Below, piece after piece: positions 17,452-26,456 of a stretch of DNA of 64,000 bases; the first letter of the stretch is position 1, and every line of letters begins with the position of its first letter. The DNA is from Lachnospiraceae bacterium. GTDB taxonomy: Bacteria; Bacillota; Clostridia; Lachnospirales; Lachnospiraceae. The stretch is from contig JAAZZQ010000003.1 in the NCBI GenBank assembly GCA_014239155.1, forward strand, positions 62,001 through 126,000, in the 5' to 3' direction. The position numbers were made by a program, and so were the translations under genes. A model generated the notes under the pieces. It was not told where the DNA came from. It saw nothing but the letters and a program-made list of their open reading frames with translations, and made no database searches.

Positions 17452-18450
17452 TTATTCGGGCATTTCAAGTCCAAAATGACGATATGTAAGCTCTGATACC
17501 ATTCTTCCGCGCGGTGTACGTGTTATAAAGCCATTTTTTATCAGATATGGCTCATACACATCCTCTATTGTACCGCTATCCTCGCCAATTGCAGCAGACA
17601 GTGTATCCAGCCCAACTGGCCCACCATTAAATCGGTCAATCATTGTCATCAGAATAAATCTGTCTGTTTGGTCCAGTCCAAGTTTATCCACTTCCAACAT
17701 ATCAAGCGCTGTATTTGCGGCCTGTAGCGTTATTTTACCATCATATTTTACCTGCGCAAAATCGCGGACTCTGCGCAGCATACGATTTGCAAGGCGCGGT
17801 GTGCCGCGGCTCCTTCTGGCAAGTTCTAACGCCCCCTGCTCGTCAATCTGCACCTTTAAGATACGCGCGGAATGCTGAATAATCAATTTTAATTCCTCAA
17901 CAGAATAAAATTCCAGATGTTGAATCACACCGAACCTATCCCGTAAAGGCGCTGTTAGAAGTCCAGCTCTAGTGGTGGCGCCAATTAATGTAAAACGGGG
18001 CAAATCAAGTCGCACAGACCTTGCAGAAGTTCCTTTTCCTATCATAATGTCAATCACAAAATCTTCCATAGCAGGATACAACACTTCCTCTACCTGTCTG
18101 TTTAGCCGATGAATCTCGTCTATAAATAAAATATCCCCCTCTTGGAGTGCATTTAATATTGAAGCCATATCTCCAGGCTTCTCAATAGCAGGTCCACTGG
18201 TCACTTTAATATTAACTCCCATCTCATTTGCAATAATCCCCGCAAGTGTAGTCTTTCCAAGACCGGGAGGTCCATAAAAAAGCACATGATCCAGAGAATC
18301 ATTACGTTGTCTTGCAGCCTCAATATAAATCTTTAAAATTTCCTTTGCCTTTTTTTGTCCAATATACTCTTTCAGATATTGCGGACGCAGACTTCCTTCA
18401 ATTTTAATATCCTCGTCCAAAAGCTTTGTCTCAATCACTCTGGCTGCCAT
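17452..18450 (-). CDS. ruvB: Holliday junction branch migration ATPase RuvB
   Basis: Hexameric motor that drives Holliday junction migration with RuvA. The 332-residue protein has [11 protein letters not shown], Walker [12 protein letters not shown], Walker [12 protein letters not shown], sensor [17 protein letters not shown] with the arginine finger region, and the C-terminal winged helix ending [16 protein letters not shown]. It is 18 bases after ruvA. No ruvC is present in the window. Confidence 0.97.
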   Translation of the reverse strand: MAARVIETKLLDEDIKIEGSLRPQYLKEYIGQKKAKEILKIYIEAARQRNDSLDHVLFYGPPGLGKTTLAGIIANEMGVNIKVTSGPAIEKPGDMASILNALQEGDILFIDEIHRLNRQVEEVLYPAMEDFVIDIMIGKGTSARSVRLDLPRFTLIGATTRAGLLTAPLRDRFGVIQHLEFYSVEELKLIIQHSARILKVQIDEQGALELARRSRGTPRLANRMLRRVRDFAQVKYDGKITLQAANTALDMLEVDKLGLDQTDRFILMTMIDRFNGGPVGLDTLSAAIGEDSGTIEDVYEPYLIKNGFITRTPRGRMVSELTYRHFGLEMPE

Positions 18451-18468
18451 ATGAACCCTCCAAACACT

Positions 18469-19074
18469 TTAAAATGTACTAATAATTTTCAGGGCTTGTT
18501 TTAATACTGCTCCTGAATCCATTTCCTCTGTAATTGTTATCTGATTGATCGCTTTGAATGCTTCCGCAGGCGTATAGCCTAAAGAAACCAATGCCTCTGT
18601 TGCTTCATTCTTCGCGCTAGAATCTGACTGTACATCTCCTACAGACTTCTGCTCTGCAGAATCTGCGTAGATAAGTTTCACTTTGTCTTTTAGCTCAAGA
18701 ATAATTCTCTCAGCGGATTTATTCCCAATTCCGGGCGCCTTAGAAATTGCTTTGAAATCCCCTGAAAGAATGGCAAACCGAAGATCTTCTGCACTCATTG
18801 CAGACAGAATACTCAATGCCCCTTTTGGACCTATCCCATTGACCGCAATCAATTTCTTATAAATCTCCAAATCATCTTTTGACAGAAAGCCAAATAGATG
18901 AAATGCATCCTCCCGCACACTTGTATAAGTATATATTTTTATTGTAGCTCCAACTCCCGGCAGACGCTGTGCCACACTGAGCGGTATCCTAATATTATAG
19001 CCGATATTATTACACTCTAATACCAAGTTATCGTCGGCAATATCAACAATCTCACCTTTCATATATGCGTACAT
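18469..19074 (-). CDS. ruvA: Holliday junction DNA helicase subunit RuvA
   Basis: Tetramer that binds the four-way junction and loads RuvB. 201 residues with an N-terminal OB fold (MYAYMKGEIVDIADDNLVLE), two helix-hairpin-helix motifs (LIAVNGIGPKGALSILSAM and APGIGNKSAERIILELKDK) and the C-terminal RuvB-binding domain (EALVSLGYTPAEAFKAI). First gene of the ruvAB pair; repeat family 2 lies just upstream. Confidence 0.97.
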   Translation of the reverse strand: MYAYMKGEIVDIADDNLVLECNNIGYNIRIPLSVAQRLPGVGATIKIYTYTSVREDAFHLFGFLSKDDLEIYKKLIAVNGIGPKGALSILSAMSAEDLRFAILSGDFKAISKAPGIGNKSAERIILELKDKVKLIYADSAEQKSVGDVQSDSSAKNEATEALVSLGYTPAEAFKAINQITITEEMDSGAVLKQALKIISTF

Positions 19075-19092
19075 ATTTCCACCCCGCTGTTT

Positions 19093-19232
19093 TGTAACAG
19101 TTCCGCCTTTGGCTTCCTGTTACAAGGCATCAAGCCATGCAAAATCGCTTCGCGATGACTTGACGCATCTCTGCCATTACGTATTTTTACGGACTTTGCA
19201 GTGAATGCAAAGTCCTAGACTGAACTGTAACA
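19093..19232 (+). repeat. Dispersed palindromic repeat, family 2, copy a
   Basis: A 140-bp element bounded by TGTAACAGTTC and GAACTGTAACA. Inside are TGTAACA/TGTTACA arms, an ATCGC-ttc-GCGAT hairpin and a perfect GGACTTTGCA/TGCAAAGTCC hairpin. A shorter relative is at 58499-58602 and a degenerate inverted one at 56953-57018. The inverted ends suggest a small non-autonomous mobile element. Confidence 0.8.
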
Positions 19233-19276
19233 TTGTTTACTCCAACTATTATAACACAACTTGTCCAAAAAAGAAA

Positions 19277-19309
19277 GGAGAAAAAGAAACGTATGTTTTC
19301 TCTTTCTCC
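19277..19309 (-). terminator. Terminator of the ilv operon
   Basis: GGAGAAAGAGAAAA pairs with the complementary TTTCTTTTTCTCC arm around a 6-base loop, followed on the minus strand by a T-rich stretch, directly after ilvC. Confidence 0.8.
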
Positions 19310-19326
19310 CTTCCTGTATTTTTTGA

Positions 19327-20376
<1,050 letters not shown>

Positions 20377-20414
20377 TTATACACACGCACACAAAAGCGG
20401 CGCGGATATTGCTG

Positions 20415-20915
20415 TTACTCAAGATTTACTAAATCCTCTGTACCTCGTCCAAGTCCCGCAATACCAGTTCTGGCAATCTCAAGAATCTCATAATCCTGAA
20501 GAAGACCAATAAAAGCTTCAATCTTAGACTGACTTCCTGTAAGTTCCACTATCAGACTATCCACGTTGACATCGACAATCTTTGCGCGAAAAATATCTGC
20601 TACAGAGATGACTCCCTGACGCTTCTCCGGAGTCGATCGCACCTTGATTAGACAAAGCTCTCTGTAGACACTTTTCTCTGGCTTGAGCTCTCGGATATCC
20701 CTGACATCAACCAGTTTCGCAACCTGTTTTTCAATCTGGTCAAGAATCTCCTCCTCTCCCGAAGCCACAATAGTTATGCGACTGTAGCGCGGATCTGCGG
20801 TGACACCTGCTGTAATGCTTTCAATATTGTAGCCACGTCTGGAAAACAAACCAGAAATACGGCTTAACACACCAGAATTGTTATCAACCAAAAGCTGAAA
20901 TACTCTATTCTGCAT
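20415..20915 (-). CDS. ilvN: Acetolactate synthase small subunit, second copy
   Basis: Regulatory ACT-domain subunit that confers valine feedback on IlvB. 166 residues: ACT domain at about 4-75 (LLVDNNSGVLSRISGLFSRR, GYNIESITAG), then the C-terminal IlvN/IlvH domain (ELCLIKVRSTPEKRQGV, IVELTGSQSKIEAFI). It is the more canonical of the two copies and lies next to ilvC. The gap to the other copy is 64 bases with a separate ribosome binding site. Confidence 0.93.
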   Translation of the reverse strand: MQNRVFQLLVDNNSGVLSRISGLFSRRGYNIESITAGVTADPRYSRITIVASGEEEILDQIEKQVAKLVDVRDIRELKPEKSVYRELCLIKVRSTPEKRQGVISVADIFRAKIVDVNVDSLIVELTGSQSKIEAFIGLLQDYEILEIARTGIAGLGRGTEDLVNLE

Positions 20916-20979
20916 AAAGATACACTCCCTTTATATGTAAATCACAAAATAACCAAAAATTATTGTAGCAATTCTACTA

Positions 20980-21462
20980 TTAATTGTCAATACATTTGGG
21001 CAAAGCTAAAGTCCCTGTTCTGGCTACTTCTACAATACTGATAGATTTTAACATATCCAACATAACCTTGATACGCTCTGGCATATCACAGATTTGTATA
21101 ATCATATTATTGTTGGACATATCAACAATATCCGCCTTCATAATCTCACAAATCTCCATAATATCACGCCGCGTTCCACGGTTGTACTTTACCTTAATCA
21201 ACATAAGTTCTCTGCTAATGCTGTCCTTTTCATCAAAAGTTTTCACTTTGATAACATCCAGCTTTTTATTAAGCTGCTTTTCAATCTGCTCAATGGTCCT
21301 CTGATTCCCAGAACTTACAATTGTCATGCAGGAAACCGCTGGGTCATCTGTCTCACCAACTGCCAGACTATCAATATTAAAGCATCTTCTCGAAAACAAA
21401 CCCGAAACCTTGCAGAGTACACCAGCCCTGTTTTCTACTAATACGGAATATATTTTTTTCAT
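20980..21462 (-). CDS. ilvN: Acetolactate synthase small subunit, first copy
   Basis: 160 residues with the same two-domain layout as the neighbouring copy (VLVENRAGVLCKVSGLFSRR, then ELMLIKVKYNRGTRRDI), but clearly diverged: FNIDSLAVGETDDPAVSC replaces the GYNIESITAG segment, and the C-terminus is shorter. It follows ilvB after 16 bases, so it is the copy best coupled to the catalytic subunit. It may form a mixed regulatory complex with the second copy or sense a different ligand; this is inference. Confidence 0.9.
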   Translation of the reverse strand: MKKIYSVLVENRAGVLCKVSGLFSRRCFNIDSLAVGETDDPAVSCMTIVSSGNQRTIEQIEKQLNKKLDVIKVKTFDEKDSISRELMLIKVKYNRGTRRDIMEICEIMKADIVDMSNNNMIIQICDMPERIKVMLDMLKSISIVEVARTGTLALPKCIDN

Positions 21463-21478
21463 ATCAACTGGAACCTCC

Positions 21479-23107
21479 TCATTTTACCAAATCCATCGGA
21501 TCGACGAGACACTCCATAAGCATGGTATTGTCCTGTGCCAAAAATTCTTTTAACTTCCCCTGCGCATGAGACATATTTTCCACTCGGATAAACGGAATAT
21601 CATATGCCGCCGCAAGCTTTTCCAGATTCGGAGTACCATCTTTAATATCTACAACAGAATAATTATCCTTGTATGTATAATGCTGAAATTCACGTACCAT
21701 ACCAAGGTAATTATTTTTGAGGACGATAATCTTTACTGGAATATGATGTTGCATGATTGTCGCAAGCTCCATCATTGACATCTGAAATGAGCCATCGCCG
21801 CAAACCGCCACAACTTGTCTACTCATATCGCCACGCTTAACCCCCATTGCAGCAGGTATAGAATATCCCATTGTTCCCATACCGCCCGATGTAAGGAAAC
21901 GTCCTTGTTTCACAATATGATAATTGCAGCTCCAAATTTGGTTCTGCCCCACATCAGCAACATAGACTGCATCTTCCTTCATCTCATTGGAAAGCATTGT
22001 GATAAATGCCGCGGGATCCACATATTCCGGATTGGGATTGCGCCTTTGAACCATTGTCTCACGATAGCCCTCCAACGTATGAATCCACGCTTCATGCTCA
22101 CAGGTAAACTCTTCTTTTGCAATATCTTCAAAAATATGCCTTGCATCTCCTACAAGCGGAATGGAAGGTCCTACATTTTTACCAATTTCAGCAGGGTCCA
22201 CATCAATATGTACCAAAATCTTATTGGTTGTAATCAAATCTGGCTGACTGACAGCCCTGTCTGCCACACGCGCACCGACCATGATTAAAAGATCAGACTC
22301 GTTCATAGCGCGGTTTGCATACGCCTTTCCATTGTTTCCAACCATGCCGAAATACAGAGTGTCCTCAGTAGGCATAACACCAATTCCCATCATTGTGGAT
22401 ACAACAGGAATCCGATATTTATGGACAAATTCACGAAGGGCATAAACTGCCTCACTCAGATGAACACCTCCGCCGGCACAGATAATTGGTCTCTTTGCCC
22501 TCTCTAACTCCTTAACCACTTTCTTAATCTGTACAACATTTCCTTTAATTGTTGGTTTATATGCACGAATATTGACTTCTTCTGGATATTTAAAATTTCT
22601 GATAGCCGCATTCTGAATATCAATTGGAACATCAATTAGCACAGGACCTTTTCTTCCAGAATTTGCAATATAAAAAGCTTCTTTAAACACACGAGGAATC
22701 TCTTCCACATTCTTAATCAGATAACTGTATTTTACAAAAGATTCAACAGCCCCTGTAATGTCCGCTTCCTGAAAAACATCGCTTCCAATCAGTTCACTTT
22801 TTACTTGTCCTGTAATACATACAATGGGAATACTATCTGCAAAGGCTGTCGCAATACCCGTTATCAAATTGGTTGCACCCGGTCCGCTTGTCACAGCACA
22901 CACTCCTACTTTACCGGTGACTCGGGCTTCTCCGCTTGCTGCGTGCGCAGCATTCTGTTCTGTTCTAACTAATATTGTCCTGATTTCCGAATCGAGAATG
23001 CTGTTGTAAAATGGGCAGATCGCCACTCCGGGATAGCCATATACTGTGGTAACGCCCTCTTTCTCGAGACATTTTACGATTGCGTCAGCACCGATCATGT
23101 TGTTCAC
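21479..23107 (-). CDS. ilvB: Acetolactate synthase large subunit
   Basis: Thiamine diphosphate and FAD enzyme that condenses pyruvate with pyruvate or 2-ketobutyrate. The 542-residue protein has the N-terminal VYGYPGVAICPFY and EQNAAHAASGEAR segment with the catalytic glutamate, TSGPGATNLITGIATA, the central FAD-binding domain, and the ThDP motif CGDGSFQMSMMELATI to KNNYLGM. First gene of the ilv operon. No T-box or other leader that I can recognise lies in the 350 bases upstream, which instead hold repeat family 1. Confidence 0.95.
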   Translation of the reverse strand: MNNMIGADAIVKCLEKEGVTTVYGYPGVAICPFYNSILDSEIRTILVRTEQNAAHAASGEARVTGKVGVCAVTSGPGATNLITGIATAFADSIPIVCITGQVKSELIGSDVFQEADITGAVESFVKYSYLIKNVEEIPRVFKEAFYIANSGRKGPVLIDVPIDIQNAAIRNFKYPEEVNIRAYKPTIKGNVVQIKKVVKELERAKRPIICAGGGVHLSEAVYALREFVHKYRIPVVSTMMGIGVMPTEDTLYFGMVGNNGKAYANRAMNESDLLIMVGARVADRAVSQPDLITTNKILVHIDVDPAEIGKNVGPSIPLVGDARHIFEDIAKEEFTCEHEAWIHTLEGYRETMVQRRNPNPEYVDPAAFITMLSNEMKEDAVYVADVGQNQIWSCNYHIVKQGRFLTSGGMGTMGYSIPAAMGVKRGDMSRQVVAVCGDGSFQMSMMELATIMQHHIPVKIIVLKNNYLGMVREFQHYTYKDNYSVVDIKDGTPNLEKLAAAYDIPFIRVENMSHAQGKLKEFLAQDNTMLMECLVDPMDLVK

Positions 23108-23194
23108 TCTTATCCTTTCAAATGTGATTTATTCTGCTGCAATTTGTATTTTACCCACCACTTATAGAAGTAGAAGTCTTCTCTAGCTGAGTTC

Positions 23195-23272
23195 AAGAAT
23201 GCCATCAGCATTCTTGCTGTGGTGTGCGAGTTGGCTCTGCTGACAGATTACAGATTCGCACGCTTACAATCC
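23195..23272 (+). repeat. Dispersed palindromic repeat, family 1, copy c
   Basis: Partial copy: AAGAATGCCATCAGCATTCT hairpin, GTGTGCGAG, CTCTGCTGACAGATTAC and GATTCGCACGC match the other copies. The terminal CTCAG stem is missing. The preceding 23159-23190 (CTTATAGAAGTAGAAGTC) matches sequence that follows copy b, as if units were once in tandem. It lies between ilvB and the divergent lipoprotein gene. Confidence 0.75.
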
Positions 23273-23356
23273 AAAACTGCTGCAAAACATATTTCATTAT
23301 ACATAAAATTACAGATTAAGTAAACCTTTATTTTTAAGAATACAACAATTTTCGCA

Positions 23357-23385
23357 TTGATTTTATAAGTATATTATGCTAAAGT
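23357..23385 (+). promoter_or_regulatory. Possible promoter of the lipoprotein gene
   Basis: TTGATT at 23357-23362 and TAAAGT at 23380-23385 with a 17-base spacer, about 75 bases before the chosen start codon. Confidence 0.4.
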
Positions 23386-23459
23386 ATGCTTATGCAATCA
23401 ATCCCGAAAACGTGTCTTCGAGAATTAGAGAAAGAAACCATAAGAAGGAAACCATAAAA

Positions 23460-24047
23460 ATGAACCACATTTCATCAGATAAAAAAATAATATTCTTCGT
23501 CGCTGCAATGACTAGCGCCGCCTGTCTATCTGGCTGCGGTAAAGCAAGTGACGAGGAGAAAGCACTGGCAGTTTTTTCAACTTCTGTATCCGAATTTGCA
23601 AATTATATAAAAGATACCGATGAAAAAATAAACAGTCTTGATGTTAGCCAAGAAAAATCTGTAACAGAACTTTTAGAAATACTAGATGATATGGAAAACC
23701 AGTTTGCAAATTTCTCGCAATTAGAAGTACCTTTGCAGTATGCGGGTGTTTCTAATCTAGCCAGACAGGCAAGCACAGATATGTCTCTTGCTGTATCTTA
23801 TTATCACACAGCATACGAGTCAGAGCCTTTTGATGAAAATTATGCAACTGCGGCTTATCAGTGCTATTCAAATTCCATTGAATATATCCGATACATTGGG
23901 TATTTATTAAAAGGAGAAAAAATACCAGAAAATGACCATGTCACGGTATACGAAGAATTAAACGACGAAAATATTCTCGACAAATGGCTGTCAGGAGATG
24001 ACGAAAATGAAGCGACTCCTGTCAATGCTCCAGAAGCCGCCAACTAA
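23460..24047 (+). CDS. Predicted lipoprotein of unknown function
   Basis: 195 residues. A signal peptide of type II (basic start, then IIFFVAAMTSAACLSGC) ends in lipobox LSGC, so the protein is probably lipid-anchored outside the cell. The mature part is helical and acidic (EEKALAVFSTSVSEFANYIK, EKSVTELLEILDDMENQF), and ends in a polar tail rich in Asp, Glu and Ala. The ATG at 23460 is preferred to an upstream frame because AAGGAA lies before it and it places the signal peptide at the N-terminus. Flanked by converging and diverging minus-strand genes; no partner is evident. Confidence 0.75.
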   Translation: MNHISSDKKIIFFVAAMTSAACLSGCGKASDEEKALAVFSTSVSEFANYIKDTDEKINSLDVSQEKSVTELLEILDDMENQFANFSQLEVPLQYAGVSNLARQASTDMSLAVSYYHTAYESEPFDENYATAAYQCYSNSIEYIRYIGYLLKGEKIPENDHVTVYEELNDENILDKWLSGDDENEATPVNAPEAAN

Positions 24048-24056
24048 GCCATTTTT

Positions 24057-24082
24057 AACATCGAATCATTCGATTCGATGTT
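24057..24082. terminator. Hairpin between converging genes
   Basis: AACATCGAAT-cattcg-ATTCGATGTT, a perfect 10-bp stem between the lipoprotein stop and the end of the DUF308 gene. T-tracts are weak on both sides. Confidence 0.55.
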
Positions 24083-24659
24083 ATTCATTTCCCTTAAATT
24101 CACGCACTCTTCTATCAGTGTCTTTCTGTGCGAGATATGAAAAAGCCAGAAGCACCAAATCAGAACCACCATCATAAATCATAGCAATCCCCAGAAGCAC
24201 CATTGTAATCTCATATGCGGTAAATGGATTTAACACCAACAGCAAGCCAACTACAATTGTAAGAATGGCAACAATTAATGCAATCCACCATTTGTCGCTC
24301 CCCGCCTTTTTAATATCCAATGTATACTGAATATCCATCAATCCATGAATCAGCACAATGACCCCTACAACTACTGGAATGATTGACAACACAATTCGCG
24401 GCTGTGTACAAATCCAAATGCCAAGAAGGACCAGTACAATTCCCATAAGCATATTAAATTTGTTATAAAAGCCAAGCCGCTCGCCGCGCAAAAAACTAAT
24501 TAGCTGAATGACTCCCATCAAAATTAATGCCCCGCCAAGCAAATAACATAATAAAACACCAAGAATATGTGGCCATATCACAAGAACAAGCCCCAACAAT
24601 ACCATTATTATTGCATTGATTAAATAATTATGCTTCATATCCTGTATAATTGATTTCAT
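24081..24659 (-). CDS. DUF308/HdeD-like membrane protein
   Basis: 192 residues with six hydrophobic segments in three pairs, each pair carrying a short GxxLVxxGxxxL pattern (IIMVLLGLVLVIWPHILGVL, LMGIVLVLLGIWICTQP, ILTIVVGLLLVLNPFTAYEI). This is the repeat layout of DUF308/HdeD proteins. Role in this organism is unknown; acid-resistance function is known only for the enterobacterial HdeD. GGAGGG lies upstream of the ATG. Confidence 0.85.
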   Translation of the reverse strand: MKSIIQDMKHNYLINAIIMVLLGLVLVIWPHILGVLLCYLLGGALILMGVIQLISFLRGERLGFYNKFNMLMGIVLVLLGIWICTQPRIVLSIIPVVVGVIVLIHGLMDIQYTLDIKKAGSDKWWIALIVAILTIVVGLLLVLNPFTAYEITMVLLGIAMIYDGGSDLVLLAFSYLAQKDTDRRVREFKGNE

Positions 24660-24787
24660 ACAATCCCTCCTTAATTTAGATAACCTCTAAAGATCTATTA
24701 CAGGAATATTTTAACTTCAATATAGAAGTATTGTAGCATACATTTTTTTAAATGAATACAAAAATTTTAATATTTTTCAAATACAAT

Positions 24788-25561
24788 CTAAAATACCCAC
24801 TCATACAATATCGCAAGCAATTCCCTGGCATAATATGTTGGCAGCAGCCATAATGCTGTGTCTCCTGAGACAGCTCCATGTTCTAGTCCAAGGCTATCCG
24901 CAACCTTTCCCGCTCTGTACTCATGATAATTATTGGTTGCAATCGCAATCTGTTCCTTAAGCCCTTGCTCTCTGATAATTTCATAAGAAAAAGCAAAGTT
25001 TTCCCGCGTTGTTGTAGATTGGTCTTCCTTGTATATTCGATTCGGTGCAATGCCATTGTTTACCAGATACAAATACATACAGTCCGCCTCTGAGATTGTC
25101 TCATCCACTCCTTGACCACCCGATACAATACACGCTGAATCTGGATTTGCATTCAAGTATTTTAACGCTGCTTTTAAGCGTTCTTCCAGTGGGATACTCG
25201 GTCGTTCACCATATACTTTACACCCTAATACAATCACAGTAGCATTTGGCACAGGCGCAGTGCCTGCTGCCTTCACCATCAGTATTGTCATCACAATCAC
25301 AAGAACTACTCCAACAATTATCCCTGACGCAAAAATGCTTAAAATAACTTTTCCAATCCTCTTTTGCCAAAAAACATGTATCAGTCTGTGTACCATCGGC
25401 AAAAATAATGCATAAAGTATCACACAGATACAAAGCACAATACCTACCGCATTTCCTATATTTAATATCCTTCTTCTAAGTACGGGAAGGAAGAAACCGC
25501 TAAAACTAGCTGCCCCAAATAAAAACAGCAGCACTCTTCCGATAATATTCCATATTTTCAA
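24788..25561 (-). CDS. YdcF/SanA-like membrane protein (DUF218)
   Basis: 257 residues. The first about 95 residues hold three hydrophobic segments; the rest is a DUF218 domain with VIVLGCKVYGERPSIPLEER, ACIVSGGQGVDETISEADCM, STTTRENFAFSYEII and IATNNYHEYRAGKVA, the conserved nucleotide-binding-like motifs of the family. Such proteins are linked to envelope integrity (SanA, ElyC), but the reaction is not known. Confidence 0.85.
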   Translation of the reverse strand: MKIWNIIGRVLLFLFGAASFSGFFLPVLRRRILNIGNAVGIVLCICVILYALFLPMVHRLIHVFWQKRIGKVILSIFASGIIVGVVLVIVMTILMVKAAGTAPVPNATVIVLGCKVYGERPSIPLEERLKAALKYLNANPDSACIVSGGQGVDETISEADCMYLYLVNNGIAPNRIYKEDQSTTTRENFAFSYEIIREQGLKEQIAIATNNYHEYRAGKVADSLGLEHGAVSGDTALWLLPTYYARELLAILYEWVF

Positions 25562-25590
25562 CTTTTTTCCCTCTCACAGTCGAAAAAAGA

Positions 25591-25609
25591 CGGCAGATAA
25601 TTTCTGCCG
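25591..25609 (-). terminator. Terminator of the TD-repeat lipoprotein gene
   Basis: CGGCAGA-aatta-TCTGCCG followed by six T on the minus strand, 26 bases after the stop codon. Confidence 0.8.
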
Positions 25610-25635
25610 CCCGATTTTTGCTTTAAATTTCCAAA

Positions 25636-26256
25636 TTACAAATCCTGACTAAACAATTCTGTACCATTGCTTGTCCTATAGACAATTCGCACCACAAGAT
25701 CAGAAGCACCAATTGACTCCCTCAGCTCATCGCGCATTGGCTCAAACTGAGCCTTAAGACCATCATACTGTTGCTGCATTTGTGTTTCCATCTCATCCTT
25801 TTGCTCATCTGTCAGGTCACTGCCATCTGTGCCAAGTGCTTCCTCTGAAAGTACAAAGACCATAGACAAGGTATTGCCCTCTGCTTCAAACTCCGTAGTC
25901 ATCGCACCGTTAAACATTGTGTTAAACAGTTCCACATAAGTAGAAGCTTCCTCAGAACTTACCCAATCCTCAGCAGCCGCGCCACTCTCTGCATCCTTGT
26001 TTGTTGCATCTGCTGCATCTGTTGTGTCTGTTGTATCTGTTGTGTCCGCTGTATCTGTTGTGTCTGTTGTATCTGCTGTATCTGCCTTCGCTGTATCTGT
26101 TGTATCTGCCTTTGCTGTATCCTCTACAGTATTGGTAACAGCTGCCGACTCTGCTGGTGCCTTATCATTATCTTTTGAACCACATGCTGTCATTGTAAAC
26201 ATCATTGATGTCACAATTGCCACTGATAAAACTGCATTAACAATCTTCTTTTTCAT
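25636..26256 (-). CDS. Predicted lipoprotein with Thr-Asp repeat linker
   Basis: 206 residues. A signal peptide with lipobox MTAC at about residues 22-25 is followed by a disordered linker (about 46-88) made almost entirely of Thr, Asp and Ala, then a folded C-terminal domain of about 115 residues (DWVSSEEASTYVELFNTMFN, NTLSMVFVLSEEALG, DLVVRIVYRTSNGTELF). The linker would hold the domain away from the membrane, spanning the wall. The C-terminal domain resembles small DUF4854-like domains, but I am not certain. Promoter and operon partners were not resolved. Confidence 0.8.
   Translation of the reverse strand: MKKKIVNAVLSVAIVTSMMFTMTACGSKDNDKAPAESAAVTNTVEDTAKADTTDTAKADTADTTDTTDTADTTDTTDTTDAADATNKDAESGAAAEDWVSSEEASTYVELFNTMFNGAMTTEFEAEGNTLSMVFVLSEEALGTDGSDLTDEQKDEMETQMQQQYDGLKAQFEPMRDELRESIGASDLVVRIVYRTSNGTELFSQDL
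25993..26121 (-). repeat. Short-unit repeat encoding the Thr-Asp linker
   Basis: In-frame 9-bp and 6-bp units coding TDT, TDA and ADT combinations run for about 43 codons. The nucleotide units are nearly identical (ACAGATACAAC-type), so length variation by slippage is plausible. Confidence 0.75.
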
Positions 26257-26456
26257 TCTAAATTCCTCTCCTCACAAAAAAATCATAAATAATTGTTTAA
26301 TGTCTTAACAATTCAGAAGTTTATCACGAATCAATTTCTGTGTCAACTACCAAAACATATTTTCGTGGCATTGTTTAAAATAACATTATTTTCCCAAATA
26401 TTTTCGTGCAACTTATACAGACATAAATAAACAATAGTTTACATTTTTTTACAATT

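Noticed and set aside
23108-23375. T-box or other leader for the ilv operon
   Set aside because: No T-box sequence, specifier loop or antiterminator was found; the interval holds a family 1 repeat and AT-rich sequence.
25993-26121. CRISPR-like tandem repeats
   Set aside because: The units are short coding repeats in frame without spacers; they belong to the lipoprotein linker.
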